Assembly: GCF_033568475.1 (NCBI RefSeq)
Contig: NC_133123.1
Location: forward strand, 138,400,062-138,464,061
DNA from: Henckelia pumila
Lineage: Eukaryota > Streptophyta > Magnoliopsida > Lamiales > Gesneriaceae
Reading direction: 5' to 3'
Length of the DNA: 64,000 nucleotides
Positions 54,892 through 64,000 of the stretch are shown here, in pieces. The notes beneath the pieces were generated by a model. The model was not told the origin of the DNA, did not search any database, and saw only the letters and a program-made list of their open reading frames with translations. Position 1 is the first letter of the stretch. The number at the start of each line of letters is the position of its first letter. A program made the position numbers and the translations under genes.

Positions 54892-57800
54892 ATGGACATA
54901 ATATCCCAATTACAAGAACAAGTGAATACTATAGCTTCTCTTGCTTTCAATACATTTGGGGCTCTTCAAAGAGATGCCGTTCCAGTTCAACTATCACCTA
55001 ATTATCCAGAGCCTCCTGCCATTTCTAATGTTGTGGATGACACTGCTAATCTCGCTGTGCAGCCCAAACTTCTGAGTTCTGCTCTAGTGAAAGCCGCTAA
55101 ACAGGTTGGTCAGCTAGCAATTCATGAGCAATTGATAGAATCCGCTTATCATATTCAATATTGTGAGATTTTTTAATCCTTCACGTGATTATTTTTGGCT
55201 TATTTCAAAAAACTGTGTGTCTTTTCTTGTTATTTTTTTTGGCACTTGTCTTGTAGTTATTCCTCTTTGGTACTAGTTAATCCTCTTTAAGTTTGTGGTG
55301 ATTCTAACTCGCCTCAGAAAGAAAGATCTTGTTTGATTTATGTTTATTAACAGTATCTCGAGTACTCGAATTCCCAGATATTTGCATCACCATCAAATTT
55401 TTTTATAGTATAACCTAATGCAACACTGAAAATGGTAAAACATGATTTTGCTGGTCATCCGTGATTATTGATTGTTAGCAAAAGATTGAGACCTATGTTG
55501 TGTGTGTGTGTGTGTGGTTTTTTTTAAATAAAAGATACAAAAATAATCTTTTAACCATCTGTTTTACTCATTTTATGCTTCATCGGATCATTTTCTAAAT
55601 CTGTGCTGTACAAAAATAACTTTTTCCTTGGAAGTAGTCCCTAAGCACGCCATAGACATTTTCCACCGTTAAACCTTGTAGGACAATGTTTTTGACAGTT
55701 TTCTGTGGAACACTTTGTCACGACCCCTCCAGCCCACAAATCTCTAGAAGCTAGTCCAGGCCCATCAACAACTAAGGATATTGTTTATCGATCAAAGACA
55801 CATGGAAAGTTCAAGGCTGCAGATTAGCAACTTTGGTAGTGATATGATTTCCATAATTTGTTATATTCTCGTTCATTCCAAAATAAGAGTAGATCTCATC
55901 AATTAGGAAGTTATATCTTTTGGTTTAGATAGGAATATTTATTTCTTGTTTCTCAAGACAATTTTTGTATTTATTATGAGAAGTTCTGGAATAAAGAAAA
56001 TCATCAGAGATTTTTATTCATATCAAAAGTGTGGAGATCGTGAGGTTCTCTCTTCAACGAGCCTCAACCTACAATTTTCAAAATAGCGAGACGAGGGCGA
56101 AAATCCCATAAACACGCTAACACCATAGCTAGTGGAAATTTTTCCGTGAATCGTCCCATAACTAGATCCGTTTCAAGTGCTCATAACAACTTGGTATCAG
56201 AGCCGGGCGCTATGGGGGATTTGCACGCAATTCACAGGCAGCTGGAGGCCTTCATGGCATGTACAAAGAGGACAAGATCGCAAATGAACAGCGGCAGCGA
56301 GAGAATGATCAACGACAGCGAGAATTAAGCAACCGACTTGAGGAGATCTCTCTCAACATCAACGCATCCAAAACCGAAACCATTAATGATAACACCGACA
56401 GCCGCAAGGAATCCCACTTTTCAAAGCCACGCACAAACGACGGACGGGACAACTCACTGTTCGTCCCCAAATACACCAGGTTGGATTTCCCTTGTTACGA
56501 CGGGAAGTCGGACCCCTTGGCTTGGCTAAATCGCTGCGAGCACTTCTTTGAACACCAACACACACACGAAGCAGAAAAGGTGGGGCTGGCATCCTTTCAC
56601 CTCGAGGGCAAGGCACAAATGTGGTTCCGTAAATTAAAGAAAGATCATCCCGATCTTCAGTGGGAAGACTTTGCGGAACAATGTGATCTTAGATTTGGCC
56701 CACCAATCCGATGCGATACCTTTGGCGAACTGGCCAAACTTCGCCAAACAGGATCGGTGGACGATTATCAGGAGCGTTTTGAGGAGTTGCTGGCCCGTTC
56801 TTGCTCTTTAACAGCCCAGCAGGAGGTCCAGTTGTTCATTGGCGGATTACGTAAAAGTGTTGCTATTGAAGTCCAAATCCATCAACCAACCACTCTCACT
56901 ACTGCAATGAACTTGGCACGGTTATATACAACCCGTATCGACAACCCACAAGATGAAGTGCGCACGCCCTTGCGTCGTGCCGGCAACTTGCCACAGCATA
57001 CACCGGTCATCAAACGTTTAAGTAGAACAGAATTGGAAGATAGACGCTCAAAAGGACTCTGTTTCAATTGTGATGAGAAATATGCACCAGGGCATCGTTG
57101 CAAACGCTTGTTTTTGCTAGAAGGTCTCGAGGATGACACAGTCCAAGATGAGGAGCACCCTGACAACGAGGATTTAAATGAATTTGGAGCCTCTATTCAT
57201 GCAATTTCAAGCACTCGAGGCGCCAAAACTATGCAAATTTGGGGGGAGGTTTCTGGCTTCCACTTAAAGGTACTCATTGATTCAGGGAGCACGCATTGCT
57301 TCATCGATGCACTAACGGCCAGCAAACTACAGTTAGCAATTGAGACCAGACCTTCTTTAAAGGTTTCAGTGGCTAATGGTGCGCAACTTCCGTGTTCAGG
57401 TGTCTGCCGGAATGTGCAGCTTGTGCTAAGTACAGCCCATTTCTCTGTGGACCTTTTCTTAATTCCATTGGGTGAGTTCGGGGTGGTCCTCGGCGTAAAC
57501 TGGTTGTGCCCCCTTGGTTCCATTAACTGGGACTTCGCCAATATGATGATGCACTTTCACTATAAAGGGAGTCATATCAGCCTCCAAGGGAAAGACCTTG
57601 ATTCCAGTTCCGGTCCTTTCGCTTTTACAATCTCTGATTTCATTGAGCAGCAGCAACCGAGTCTCAAAGAGTTGCTGGAAGAATTCGACAGCATTTTTGA
57701 GCAACCTACGGGTCTCCCTCCAAGGCGGCAACAAACTCACAGAATCTTATTAACACAAGGGACAGATCCTGTCGTGGTTCGGCCTTACCGCTACCCACAT

Positions 57801-60800
57801 GCTCAGAAAGATGAGATCGAGAGACAGTGCGCGGAAATGGCCAAACAGGGGATTATTCGACCCAGCACCTCGCCCTTTTCCTCCCCTGTATTATTAGTCA
57901 GCAAGGCAGATCACTCTTGGCGATTTTGCGTGGACTATCGGGCCCTGAATGCTAGAACAGTGAAAGATAAGTTTCCCATTCCGGTGATTGACGAGCTGCT
58001 GGAAGAACTTCATGGGGCACAATACTTCACCAAACTCGATCTTCGAGCAGGGTACCACCAAATCTTGATGGACCCAGCATGTATCCACATGACGGCTTTC
58101 AGAACCCATCACGGTCATTTCGAGTTTCTGGTCATGCCCTTCGGGCTTACCAATGCACCATCTACCTTCCAAGCCATCATGAACTCTATCTTCGGGGAGT
58201 ATTTACGGCGTTTTGTTCTCGTCTTCTTTGACGACATTCTCGTTTACAGTAAATCATGGGATGATCACATGGAACACTTACGTAAAGTCTTCTCCACGAT
58301 TAAGACCCAACAGTTTTTTCTGAAACGCTCCAAATGCTTGCTGGCTCAAACCGAGGTCGCCTATCTCGGCCATCTCGTGACACAATCAGGGGTCAAGGTC
58401 GATGACGGTAAAATTGCTGCTATATCTGCATGGCCAACACCAACCTCAGTCCGTGCTCTTCGAGGTTTCCTTGGCCTTGCGGGCTATTACCGCAAGTTTG
58501 TCCAAGATTATGGAATTATTGCGGCACCCTTGATGCGCCTCCTTCGCAAAAACTCTTTTGTGTGGTCGCAGGAGGCTACACGGGCATTTGAGGCCTTAAA
58601 GTCAGCTATGACAACCACTCCCGTACTAGCCTTACCTGATTTTTCAGAACCATTTGTCGTGGAATGTGATGCTTCGGAAATGGGATTAGGGGCTGTCCTT
58701 CTTCAGCATGGCAGACCGATCGCTTTCTATAGCCAGACTTTGGCGCTACAACATCGTAAATTACCAGCATATGAAAAGGAGTTAATTGGGTTGGCAAAAG
58801 CAATCCGTCACTGGCGTACTTACTTGTGGGGAGTCTCATTTCTGGTACGCACGGACCACTACAGCCTCAAATTTCTATTAGAGCAGCGCATCACAACTTC
58901 TCCTCAACAACGATGGATTAGCAAACTGTTGGGGTTTGACTTCCGAGTGGAATATCGCTCGGAAAAATCTAATGTGGTCGCTGACACACTCTCTCGCCGA
59001 GACGAGCCTGAAGTTAGCTCCCTCTGCGCCATATCAATCCCACGACTTCAATGGTTGGAAAAACTTCGGTCGGAACTACAGGCTCGCCCCGAATTACAGC
59101 CCCTTATCGAGAAGGTGCAAACGGGCGAAGCACTTGGGCCTTGGGACCATTCGGAGGGCCTCCTTTGGTATAAACAGAAGATTTTCGTGCCCTCGGATTC
59201 TGCACTCACTAGTACCATCACCACATTCTTTCATGACTCATGCCACGAGGGTTATCAGAAGACATTGCATCGCATCACCCGTGATTTTTATTGGCCACGC
59301 ATGCGTGCCCAAATAAAAAAATTTGTTGCTGAATGCACGGTGTGCCAACGCAATAAGACTGAAAACTTGAAACCAGCGGGTTTATTACAGCCACTTCCAG
59401 TACCTCACCATGTATGGACGGATATCTCTATGGATTTTATCGATGGGCTTCCCCAATCACAAGGCAAAAATGTTCTGTTGGTCGTGGTTGACAGATTTTC
59501 AAAATATGCGCATTTTGTGGCGCTTTCACACCCTTACTCAGCCGTGCAAGTTGCCCGGCTCTTCTTTGAAAATATCTTCAAGCTTCATGGGTTGCCCGAG
59601 TCTATCGTTTGTGATAGGGACGCCACATTCACTAGTGGCTTTTGGAAAGAATTGTTCCGCCTCAGTGGTACCCAACTTTGTTTTACTTCAGCTTACCATC
59701 CTCAGTCGGATGGCCAAACCGAGGCAGTCAACCGCATAGTGGAAATGTATCTTCGTTGTTTCTCGGGGGATTTCCCCAAGAAATGGGTCACCTGGCTTGC
59801 TTGGGCAGAATTCTGTTATAACACCAGCTTCCATTCTTCCTTACGCTCATCCCCATTTGAAGTTGTGTATGGCCGACCACCTCCACGTCTTTTAGCATTC
59901 TGCCCGGGGGTGGCTAAATTGGAGGCGGTTGACAAGGAGTTACAGTCACGGGATGAGATTCTGCAGCGCCTCCGGCAGCAACTCTTGCATGCCCAAAACA
60001 TCATGAAAGCTCACTATGATGCCTCTCATAGAGACGTCCAATTCTCGGTGGGAGATATGGTTTTGTTGCGCTTACAACCATATCGCCAATCTAGCATAGT
60101 TGTTCGCATGAATAAGAAGCTTTCTCCACGCTACTATGGCCCTTTCGAAGTTATCTCCCGTATTGGTCAGGTTGCATACAAGCTCAAACTTCCAGACTCT
60201 TCTTTGATCCACCCTGTCTTCCATGTTTCATCTCTGAAACCGTTCAAGGGCTGAATTCCCCACAGCTCAGAACTGCCTCGGCTCGCACCAGAAGAGCCAC
60301 CACCCCAGCCATTGGCCATTTTGGACTCTCGAATTCGGCACGGACGTCGCGAACTTTTAATCCATTGGGCCGGCCGCTCACCTAGCGAGGCTTCCTGGAC
60401 AGACGCAGCCACCTTAGCTGCTGAATTTCCTTCTTTCGTGATCGAGGACGATCACGGATCTCTAGAGGGGTGTAATGTCACGACCCCTCCAGCCCACAAA
60501 TCTCTAGAAGCTAGTCCAGGCCCATCAACAACTAAGGATATTGTTTATCGATCAAAGACACATGGAAAGTTCAAGGCTGCAAATTAGCAACTTTGGTAGT
60601 GATATGATTTCCATAATTTGTTATATTCTCGTTCATTCCAAAATAAGAGTAGATCTCATCAATTAGGAAGTTATATCTTTTGGTTTAGATAGGAATATTT
60701 ATTTCTTGTTTCTCAAGACAATTTTTGTATTTATTATGAGATGTTCTGGAATAAAGAAAATCATCAGAGATTTTTATTCATATCAAAAGTGTGGAGATCG

Positions 60801-62036
60801 TGAGGTTCTCTCTTCAACGAGCCTCAACCTACAATTTTCAAAATAGCGAGACGAGGGCGAAAATCCCATAAACACGCTAACACCATAGCTAGTGGAAATT
60901 TTTCCGTGAATCGTCCCATAACTAGATCCGTTTCAAGTGCTCATAACACACTTTCTGTTGATAGTTTGGTGATTCTGAAATTTGCTTGGTCCAGTCCATG
61001 AGGAGTCCCTGTAAATTTAGATTGTCTTCTTTTTCACAGTTTGATGCATTGGTTTCTGCTCTACCATTATCAGAGGGAGGTGAAGAAGCTCAATTGAAAA
61101 GAATCGCTGAACTCCAGGTGTGAAGTTTTTTGTCTTTATCTCTAATAAAATGATGTAATGTGGATGAGTATGTGAGATTACATTTGCTGTCATTTAGCTC
61201 CTGCATTGTTTTGGAAACAGTGGGGCTGTGGAGTACTACGTGATGCCAGATGCATGCTGTTAATTGAATGAAGTTTAATTTATCTGGAGTTTTGTAGGAT
61301 AAGGGCATTGCCTAATTACTACGATGCATAATTGTGTTGATTATATTCCTGAGTTCTGTTGTTCTACCGGCCTGTGATGAGTTGCCGCCCTTTGTTAATA
61401 TTTGAGAATATACTCCTCAACCTGTATAATTGTGTGGGTTGAATACTCATTGGTACCATGGAATCTTTTCAGTTTGTATCCACTATGAAGTTTATCTAAT
61501 TAAAAGAATTGCTGGCAGGCTGAAAATGATGCAATTGGCCAAGAACTTCAAAAGCAACTGGAAGCTGCAGGCAAGCTTTTCTACTCCTAATTATTGCACT
61601 AGATTTAACTTCAGTATTGTCTTTTGTATGGGGTTTCCAGTATCCCTGCTTTTAATGGGAAGAAGGAGACTCCAGTTTTTCATTTTATATTTTTCGAGAA
61701 CATTGATAGGATTTTTTCCATATAATAGTATTATGGATCCAGTATTGATGGATATCATTCCATTTCAAACTGTGTCTTGTTACTAGTGAAATATCCAATT
61801 AACTTCATATTTGCTCAGTCCTGTATCGTGCAACTTTGTTTAGTACCTTTCTTCAACCTCAGTACTTCAACAATAGTTCTCAGTCTGCTTTAGTTTGCTT
61901 TGGAAATCCTGTTCATGTGCTTGTCCCATCCAACATCTGATGATGCCGTTGCTGTCCAGAAAAGGAACTAAAGCAGGTCCGGGAATTATTCAGTCAAGCT
62001 ACAGATAACTGCTTGAACTTAAAGAAACCAGATTGA
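54892..62036 (+). CDS. MED21: Mediator of RNA polymerase II transcription subunit 21
   Basis: Coding exons at 54892-55104, 61040-61117, 61519-61570 and 61960-62036 total 420 nt, 139 residues plus stop, the usual plant MED21 length. The product starts [15 protein letters not shown] and carries the family motifs [38 protein letters not shown] and, at the C-terminus, [12 protein letters not shown]21 belongs to the Mediator middle module, where it forms a coiled-coil heterodimer with MED7 and links activators to RNA polymerase II in the nucleus. The C-terminal half (about 80-130) is helical and coiled-coil-like. Intron 1 (5935 bp) holds gypsy element D in sense. Intron 3 uses a GC donor. All exons are open and in phase, so the gene looks functional if the long intron is spliced. 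Confidence 0.95.
55499..55516. repeat. TG dinucleotide microsatellite in MED21 intron 1
   Basis: About nine TG units, upstream of the retrotransposon. Confidence 0.8.
55716..56188 (+). repeat. Element D 5' LTR
   Basis: 473 bp, beginning TGTCACGACCCCTCC and ending GCTCATAACA, directly followed by the primer site. Confidence 0.96.
56192..56203 (+). promoter_or_regulatory. Primer binding site of element D (initiator Met tRNA)
   Basis: TGGTATCAGAGC lies three bases after the LTR. Confidence 0.93.
56259..60254 (+). CDS. Gag-pol polyprotein of element D
   Basis: A single 1331-codon frame. It has a gag core ([18 protein letters not shown]), a zinc-knuckle-like [14 protein letters not shown], protease [10 protein letters not shown], reverse transcriptase FFDDILVYS, RNase [16 protein letters not shown], the integrase zinc region (HDSCHEGY to CTVCQ), the integrase core ([28 protein letters not shown]) and GPF. 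The natural gag start may be ATG 56212 ([14 protein letters not shown]), which is in another frame and apparently cut off by a 1-bp loss near 56257. ATG 56259 is the first start in the long frame. The frame stops at TGA 60252-60254, just before a chromodomain in the same frame. All catalytic motifs are present. Confidence 0.92.
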   Translation: MYKEDKIANEQRQRENDQRQRELSNRLEEISLNINASKTETINDNTDSRKESHFSKPRTNDGRDNSLFVPKYTRLDFPCYDGKSDPLAWLNRCEHFFEHQHTHEAEKVGLASFHLEGKAQMWFRKLKKDHPDLQWEDFAEQCDLRFGPPIRCDTFGELAKLRQTGSVDDYQERFEELLARSCSLTAQQEVQLFIGGLRKSVAIEVQIHQPTTLTTAMNLARLYTTRIDNPQDEVRTPLRRAGNLPQHTPVIKRLSRTELEDRRSKGLCFNCDEKYAPGHRCKRLFLLEGLEDDTVQDEEHPDNEDLNEFGASIHAISSTRGAKTMQIWGEVSGFHLKVLIDSGSTHCFIDALTASKLQLAIETRPSLKVSVANGAQLPCSGVCRNVQLVLSTAHFSVDLFLIPLGEFGVVLGVNWLCPLGSINWDFANMMMHFHYKGSHISLQGKDLDSSSGPFAFTISDFIEQQQPSLKELLEEFDSIFEQPTGLPPRRQQTHRILLTQGTDPVVVRPYRYPHAQKDEIERQCAEMAKQGIIRPSTSPFSSPVLLVSKADHSWRFCVDYRALNARTVKDKFPIPVIDELLEELHGAQYFTKLDLRAGYHQILMDPACIHMTAFRTHHGHFEFLVMPFGLTNAPSTFQAIMNSIFGEYLRRFVLVFFDDILVYSKSWDDHMEHLRKVFSTIKTQQFFLKRSKCLLAQTEVAYLGHLVTQSGVKVDDGKIAAISAWPTPTSVRALRGFLGLAGYYRKFVQDYGIIAAPLMRLLRKNSFVWSQEATRAFEALKSAMTTTPVLALPDFSEPFVVECDASEMGLGAVLLQHGRPIAFYSQTLALQHRKLPAYEKELIGLAKAIRHWRTYLWGVSFLVRTDHYSLKFLLEQRITTSPQQRWISKLLGFDFRVEYRSEKSNVVADTLSRRDEPEVSSLCAISIPRLQWLEKLRSELQARPELQPLIEKVQTGEALGPWDHSEGLLWYKQKIFVPSDSALTSTITTFFHDSCHEGYQKTLHRITRDFYWPRMRAQIKKFVAECTVCQRNKTENLKPAGLLQPLPVPHHVWTDISMDFIDGLPQSQGKNVLLVVVDRFSKYAHFVALSHPYSAVQVARLFFENIFKLHGLPESIVCDRDATFTSGFWKELFRLSGTQLCFTSAYHPQSDGQTEAVNRIVEMYLRCFSGDFPKKWVTWLAWAEFCYNTSFHSSLRSSPFEVVYGRPPPRLLAFCPGVAKLEAVDKELQSRDEILQRLRQQLLHAQNIMKAHYDASHRDVQFSVGDMVLLRLQPYRQSSIVVRMNKKLSPRYYGPFEVISRIGQVAYKLKLPDSSLIHPVFHVSSLKPFKG
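60255..60470 (+). pseudogene. Chromodomain segment of element D, behind a stop
   Basis: In the same frame as gag-pol but after TGA 60252-60254, this segment reads through [20 protein letters not shown] and [10 protein letters not shown], a chromodomain of the type that ends Reina-like integrases. A single base change could have made the stop; readthrough cannot be excluded. The domain would normally direct integration to marked chromatin. Confidence 0.8.
60464..60474 (+). promoter_or_regulatory. Polypurine tract of element D
   Basis: The purine run AGAGGGG lies five bases before the 3' LTR start. Confidence 0.7.
60476..60948 (+). repeat. Element D 3' LTR
   Basis: 473 bp, two differences from the 5' LTR by eye. 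It is followed by the second CACTT. Confidence 0.96.
61571..61959 (+). other. GC-AG intron of MED21
   Basis: The donor is CTGCAG/GCAAGC and the acceptor GTCCAG. Only this GC donor keeps the conserved reading frame; no GT lies at or near the exon end. GC-AG introns are a small minority in plants and are usually recognised when the rest of the donor is strong, as here. Confidence 0.85.
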
Positions 62037-63062
62037 TGCGATCACAACGGATGAGCAGACAACTAATACAGTTTATATTCATCGGGTACCTGAGAAACAG
62101 TGGCTTTGATAAATATATCAAGAACTCAATCGGGTACTTCCAATGGTTTTATGCTCCGAAACTAGGCTGTATATTATGTACTCCATGTAAAACACTTTCT
62201 CAACGATTTACTTGAATGCAACTTAATTTCAACTTCATTCCGATAAAGCATTTGTATTGTTTTAGAGATCGTTGCACCTAGCGTTTGGTTGTCGTTACAT
62301 ATACAAACGGATCATTATAATTGAAAAAACATGCAAAAAATTGTTTCTAGTATTCTTTTCCTCAGAAATTGCATTTAAGATTGGTGACTTGGTACTCCAC
62401 GATGATTCCAAACTTTTCAAACCCAAACACGACCGTTTTTTACCCCTTCACTTTTCAACGTCCATCTATATTGGTCTGGTTCAGGGCTTTTACTCTATCC
62501 AATCGGATTCGGTCAATTTGATTGGGTCCGGGTTGTGGGTCAGATAAATTAAAAGCTCGATCACTCATTACTGCACGATTTTTCCTCCATGCAAATTTTT
62601 CCGGTTGACTATTTCTGATGACTGCATAATAAAATTGGCAACTCCCATTATGTCTCCCAAATTTGTCGCTCCCAAAGCATATTATCCATACAATCTATGC
62701 TAAGAAAGGAGATAAAGAGTTCATTTAGTTAAGCCTAAAATGGTCGATCTATCTTGCTAACACACCTTTTGGATCGTGAAATGAGACGATGACGAAAAAG
62801 ATAATAAATTGAAAAATAAAGATAACATAATTATTTTAATTTTTTTATTTGCTGATTCCTTCTAGAAAATATAAGCAACCTTAAAATTGCAGGTGTTCTT
62901 TTTGCTTTTTTTTTTTTCCCTCTTAGGAGAACTACTCGTAACAAGTTCTCTTCATGCAATTCAGATTTAAAAATTTTGGACATAAAAGTTTTGCTCACTA
63001 TATATATATATATAATTAGCAACCATAACACACGTTAGGAGAAAAAAAGTTATGTTTATCAT
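62037..63062. other. MED21 3' region and intergenic DNA
   Basis: The first few hundred bases should contain the MED21 3' UTR. I see no further gene. Short frames here have no domain. TA repeats lie near 63000-63015. Confidence 0.4.
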
Positions 63063-64000
63063 TGTAGTGATCCACGCCGTGATCATCTACTAATCAGAAG
63101 TTTAAGCATGTATTTAACTTAATTAAACATAATCAGAGAAATCACATCGGAAACTATAAAAGATAAACAACCCAAGATAATTTAAGCTTAAATACAACCA
63201 AATCGAATAAATACCAGATAAAATCTTAATCTAAAACTCTTCTGAAGACTCCTGCTACCAAGCCCTGGTCACCGACCAACTACAGTTCTCGCTCCTGGTC
63301 CACCTGCAAACCTGCCCGTCGAATGGGGTGTTCGAGATAAAAGCATGGACGTGAGCGCTAACACCCAATACGTAAAGTATTGAATATACAGGTCTATATG
63401 AAGCATGCAATCATGAACTATGAATGCTCTGGTAAACTGGGATCATATCTGGAAAATCATGCTCAGTACACAGGCGCCTCCAATATGTGCACGTTGCTCC
63501 GAAGATCCAGTGGGTGCCACACATACTGAACCCGATCTTGGAGTATCACCGTCCTGGGTAAACCGCACACGCTGCCCCGTCAGTCCAGTGGGTGTCACAC
63601 GGTACCCGATCGTATAATAACAACAACCCTAGGGCTGAGCGACCCTAGAACAACTGGCTATCTCAAAAGGATAACAGGCTCAACATGGTATGCAAATGAC
63701 GCATACAAATCATGAACAGTAAATCATACATATCATGACAGATAATAATGCAACACATAATTATGCAACACATAAACATGTATATTCAGCTGGCTATCTC
63801 AGTCTGTACTTACGTACCTTAGTTCTACCAGGCAAGCTAGACCAGCTCTATGTCCAAGCCTACAGTTCACACTACAATGAAAAATACTCATGCATTATAA
63901 CCTTATTCTAAAAGTCTTAACTACTTTATAGCATACTCCCTATTTACTATAAGGAGCTAGAGCTTACATGCGTCCGTCGTCAGCCCATTGATGAACACTG
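63063..64000. repeat. Probable LTR fragment running off the right edge
   Basis: It starts TGTAGTGATCCACG, an LTR-like start. The following non-coding sequence has two similar segments around CCAGTGGGTGYCACAC (about 63508 and 63582), a texture seen in plant gypsy LTRs. No primer site, purine tract or coding domain is inside the window, so family and strand are open. Confidence 0.35.

Larger units (their letters stand above)
55716..60948 (+). mobile_element. Ty3/gypsy Reina-like chromovirus D in MED21 intron 1
   Basis: A 5233-bp element with 473-bp LTRs, flanked by a perfect CACTT duplication (55711-55715 and 60949-60953). Only two differences between the LTRs were seen (gcagatta/gcaaatta and gagaag/gagatg), so it is young. 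Short LTRs, a fused gag-pol frame, an initiator Met primer site and a C-terminal chromodomain fit the Reina-like chromoviruses. It lies in the same orientation as MED21, so its LTR polyadenylation signals could affect the host transcript. Confidence 0.96.

Overview
The window is nuclear DNA of a flowering plant, most likely an asterid eudicot. The evidence is spliceosomal introns, a plant leucine-rich-repeat receptor kinase, a Dof transcription factor, a Mediator subunit 21 gene, and dense LTR retrotransposons, Helitrons, hAT and Harbinger MITEs and a SINE. No CRISPR, bacterial operon, rRNA or tRNA gene was seen. The species cannot be named from this sequence.

Positions 1-27880 are a three-level nest of LTR retrotransposons. 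A copia element (C, gag to 3' LTR at 18555-27880) was hit by a Ty3/gypsy Tekay-like chromovirus (A, 1-5558 plus 15731-18554). A was then hit in its own chromodomain-coding segment by a close relative (B, 5559-15730) with a perfect TAGGA target duplication. A and B keep two intron-like segments: one in the leader ending just before the gag start codon, and one exactly at the gag/protease junction. Their LTRs carry a run of three strong hairpins whose first stem shows paired changes between the two elements. Element C has a broken gag-pol but an intact 921-codon third ORF, preceded by a bZIP-type palindrome and a TATA box.

Positions 27881-40715 hold no convincing gene. They contain AT-rich tandem Helitron 5'-end repeats, a minus-strand Helitron (29195 to about 31353), a probable hAT element (31748-37334) filled with reversed LTR sequence and a 2.0-kb tandem duplication, strong hairpins, a long TTA microsatellite and a MITE.

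Positions 40716-49100 hold two host genes, both on the minus strand. One is a two-exon LRR receptor kinase of subfamily XI, resembling receptors for root meristem growth factor peptides. The other is a single-exon Dof factor with a TATA box and a perfect G4 tract upstream. A MITE of one family lies on each side of the kinase gene.

Positions 49101-53900 are mobile debris with clean ends: a Dart-like hAT MITE with an 8-bp duplication, a complete Helitron, a minus-strand SINE with an 18-bp duplication, and a Harbinger-type MITE with TTA duplications.

Positions 54080-62300 carry MED21 on the plus strand. It has four coding exons giving 139 residues and a GC-AG last intron. A young, nearly intact gypsy element (D, 55716-60948) sits in its first coding intron in the same direction. 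The right end (63063-64000) looks like part of another LTR.
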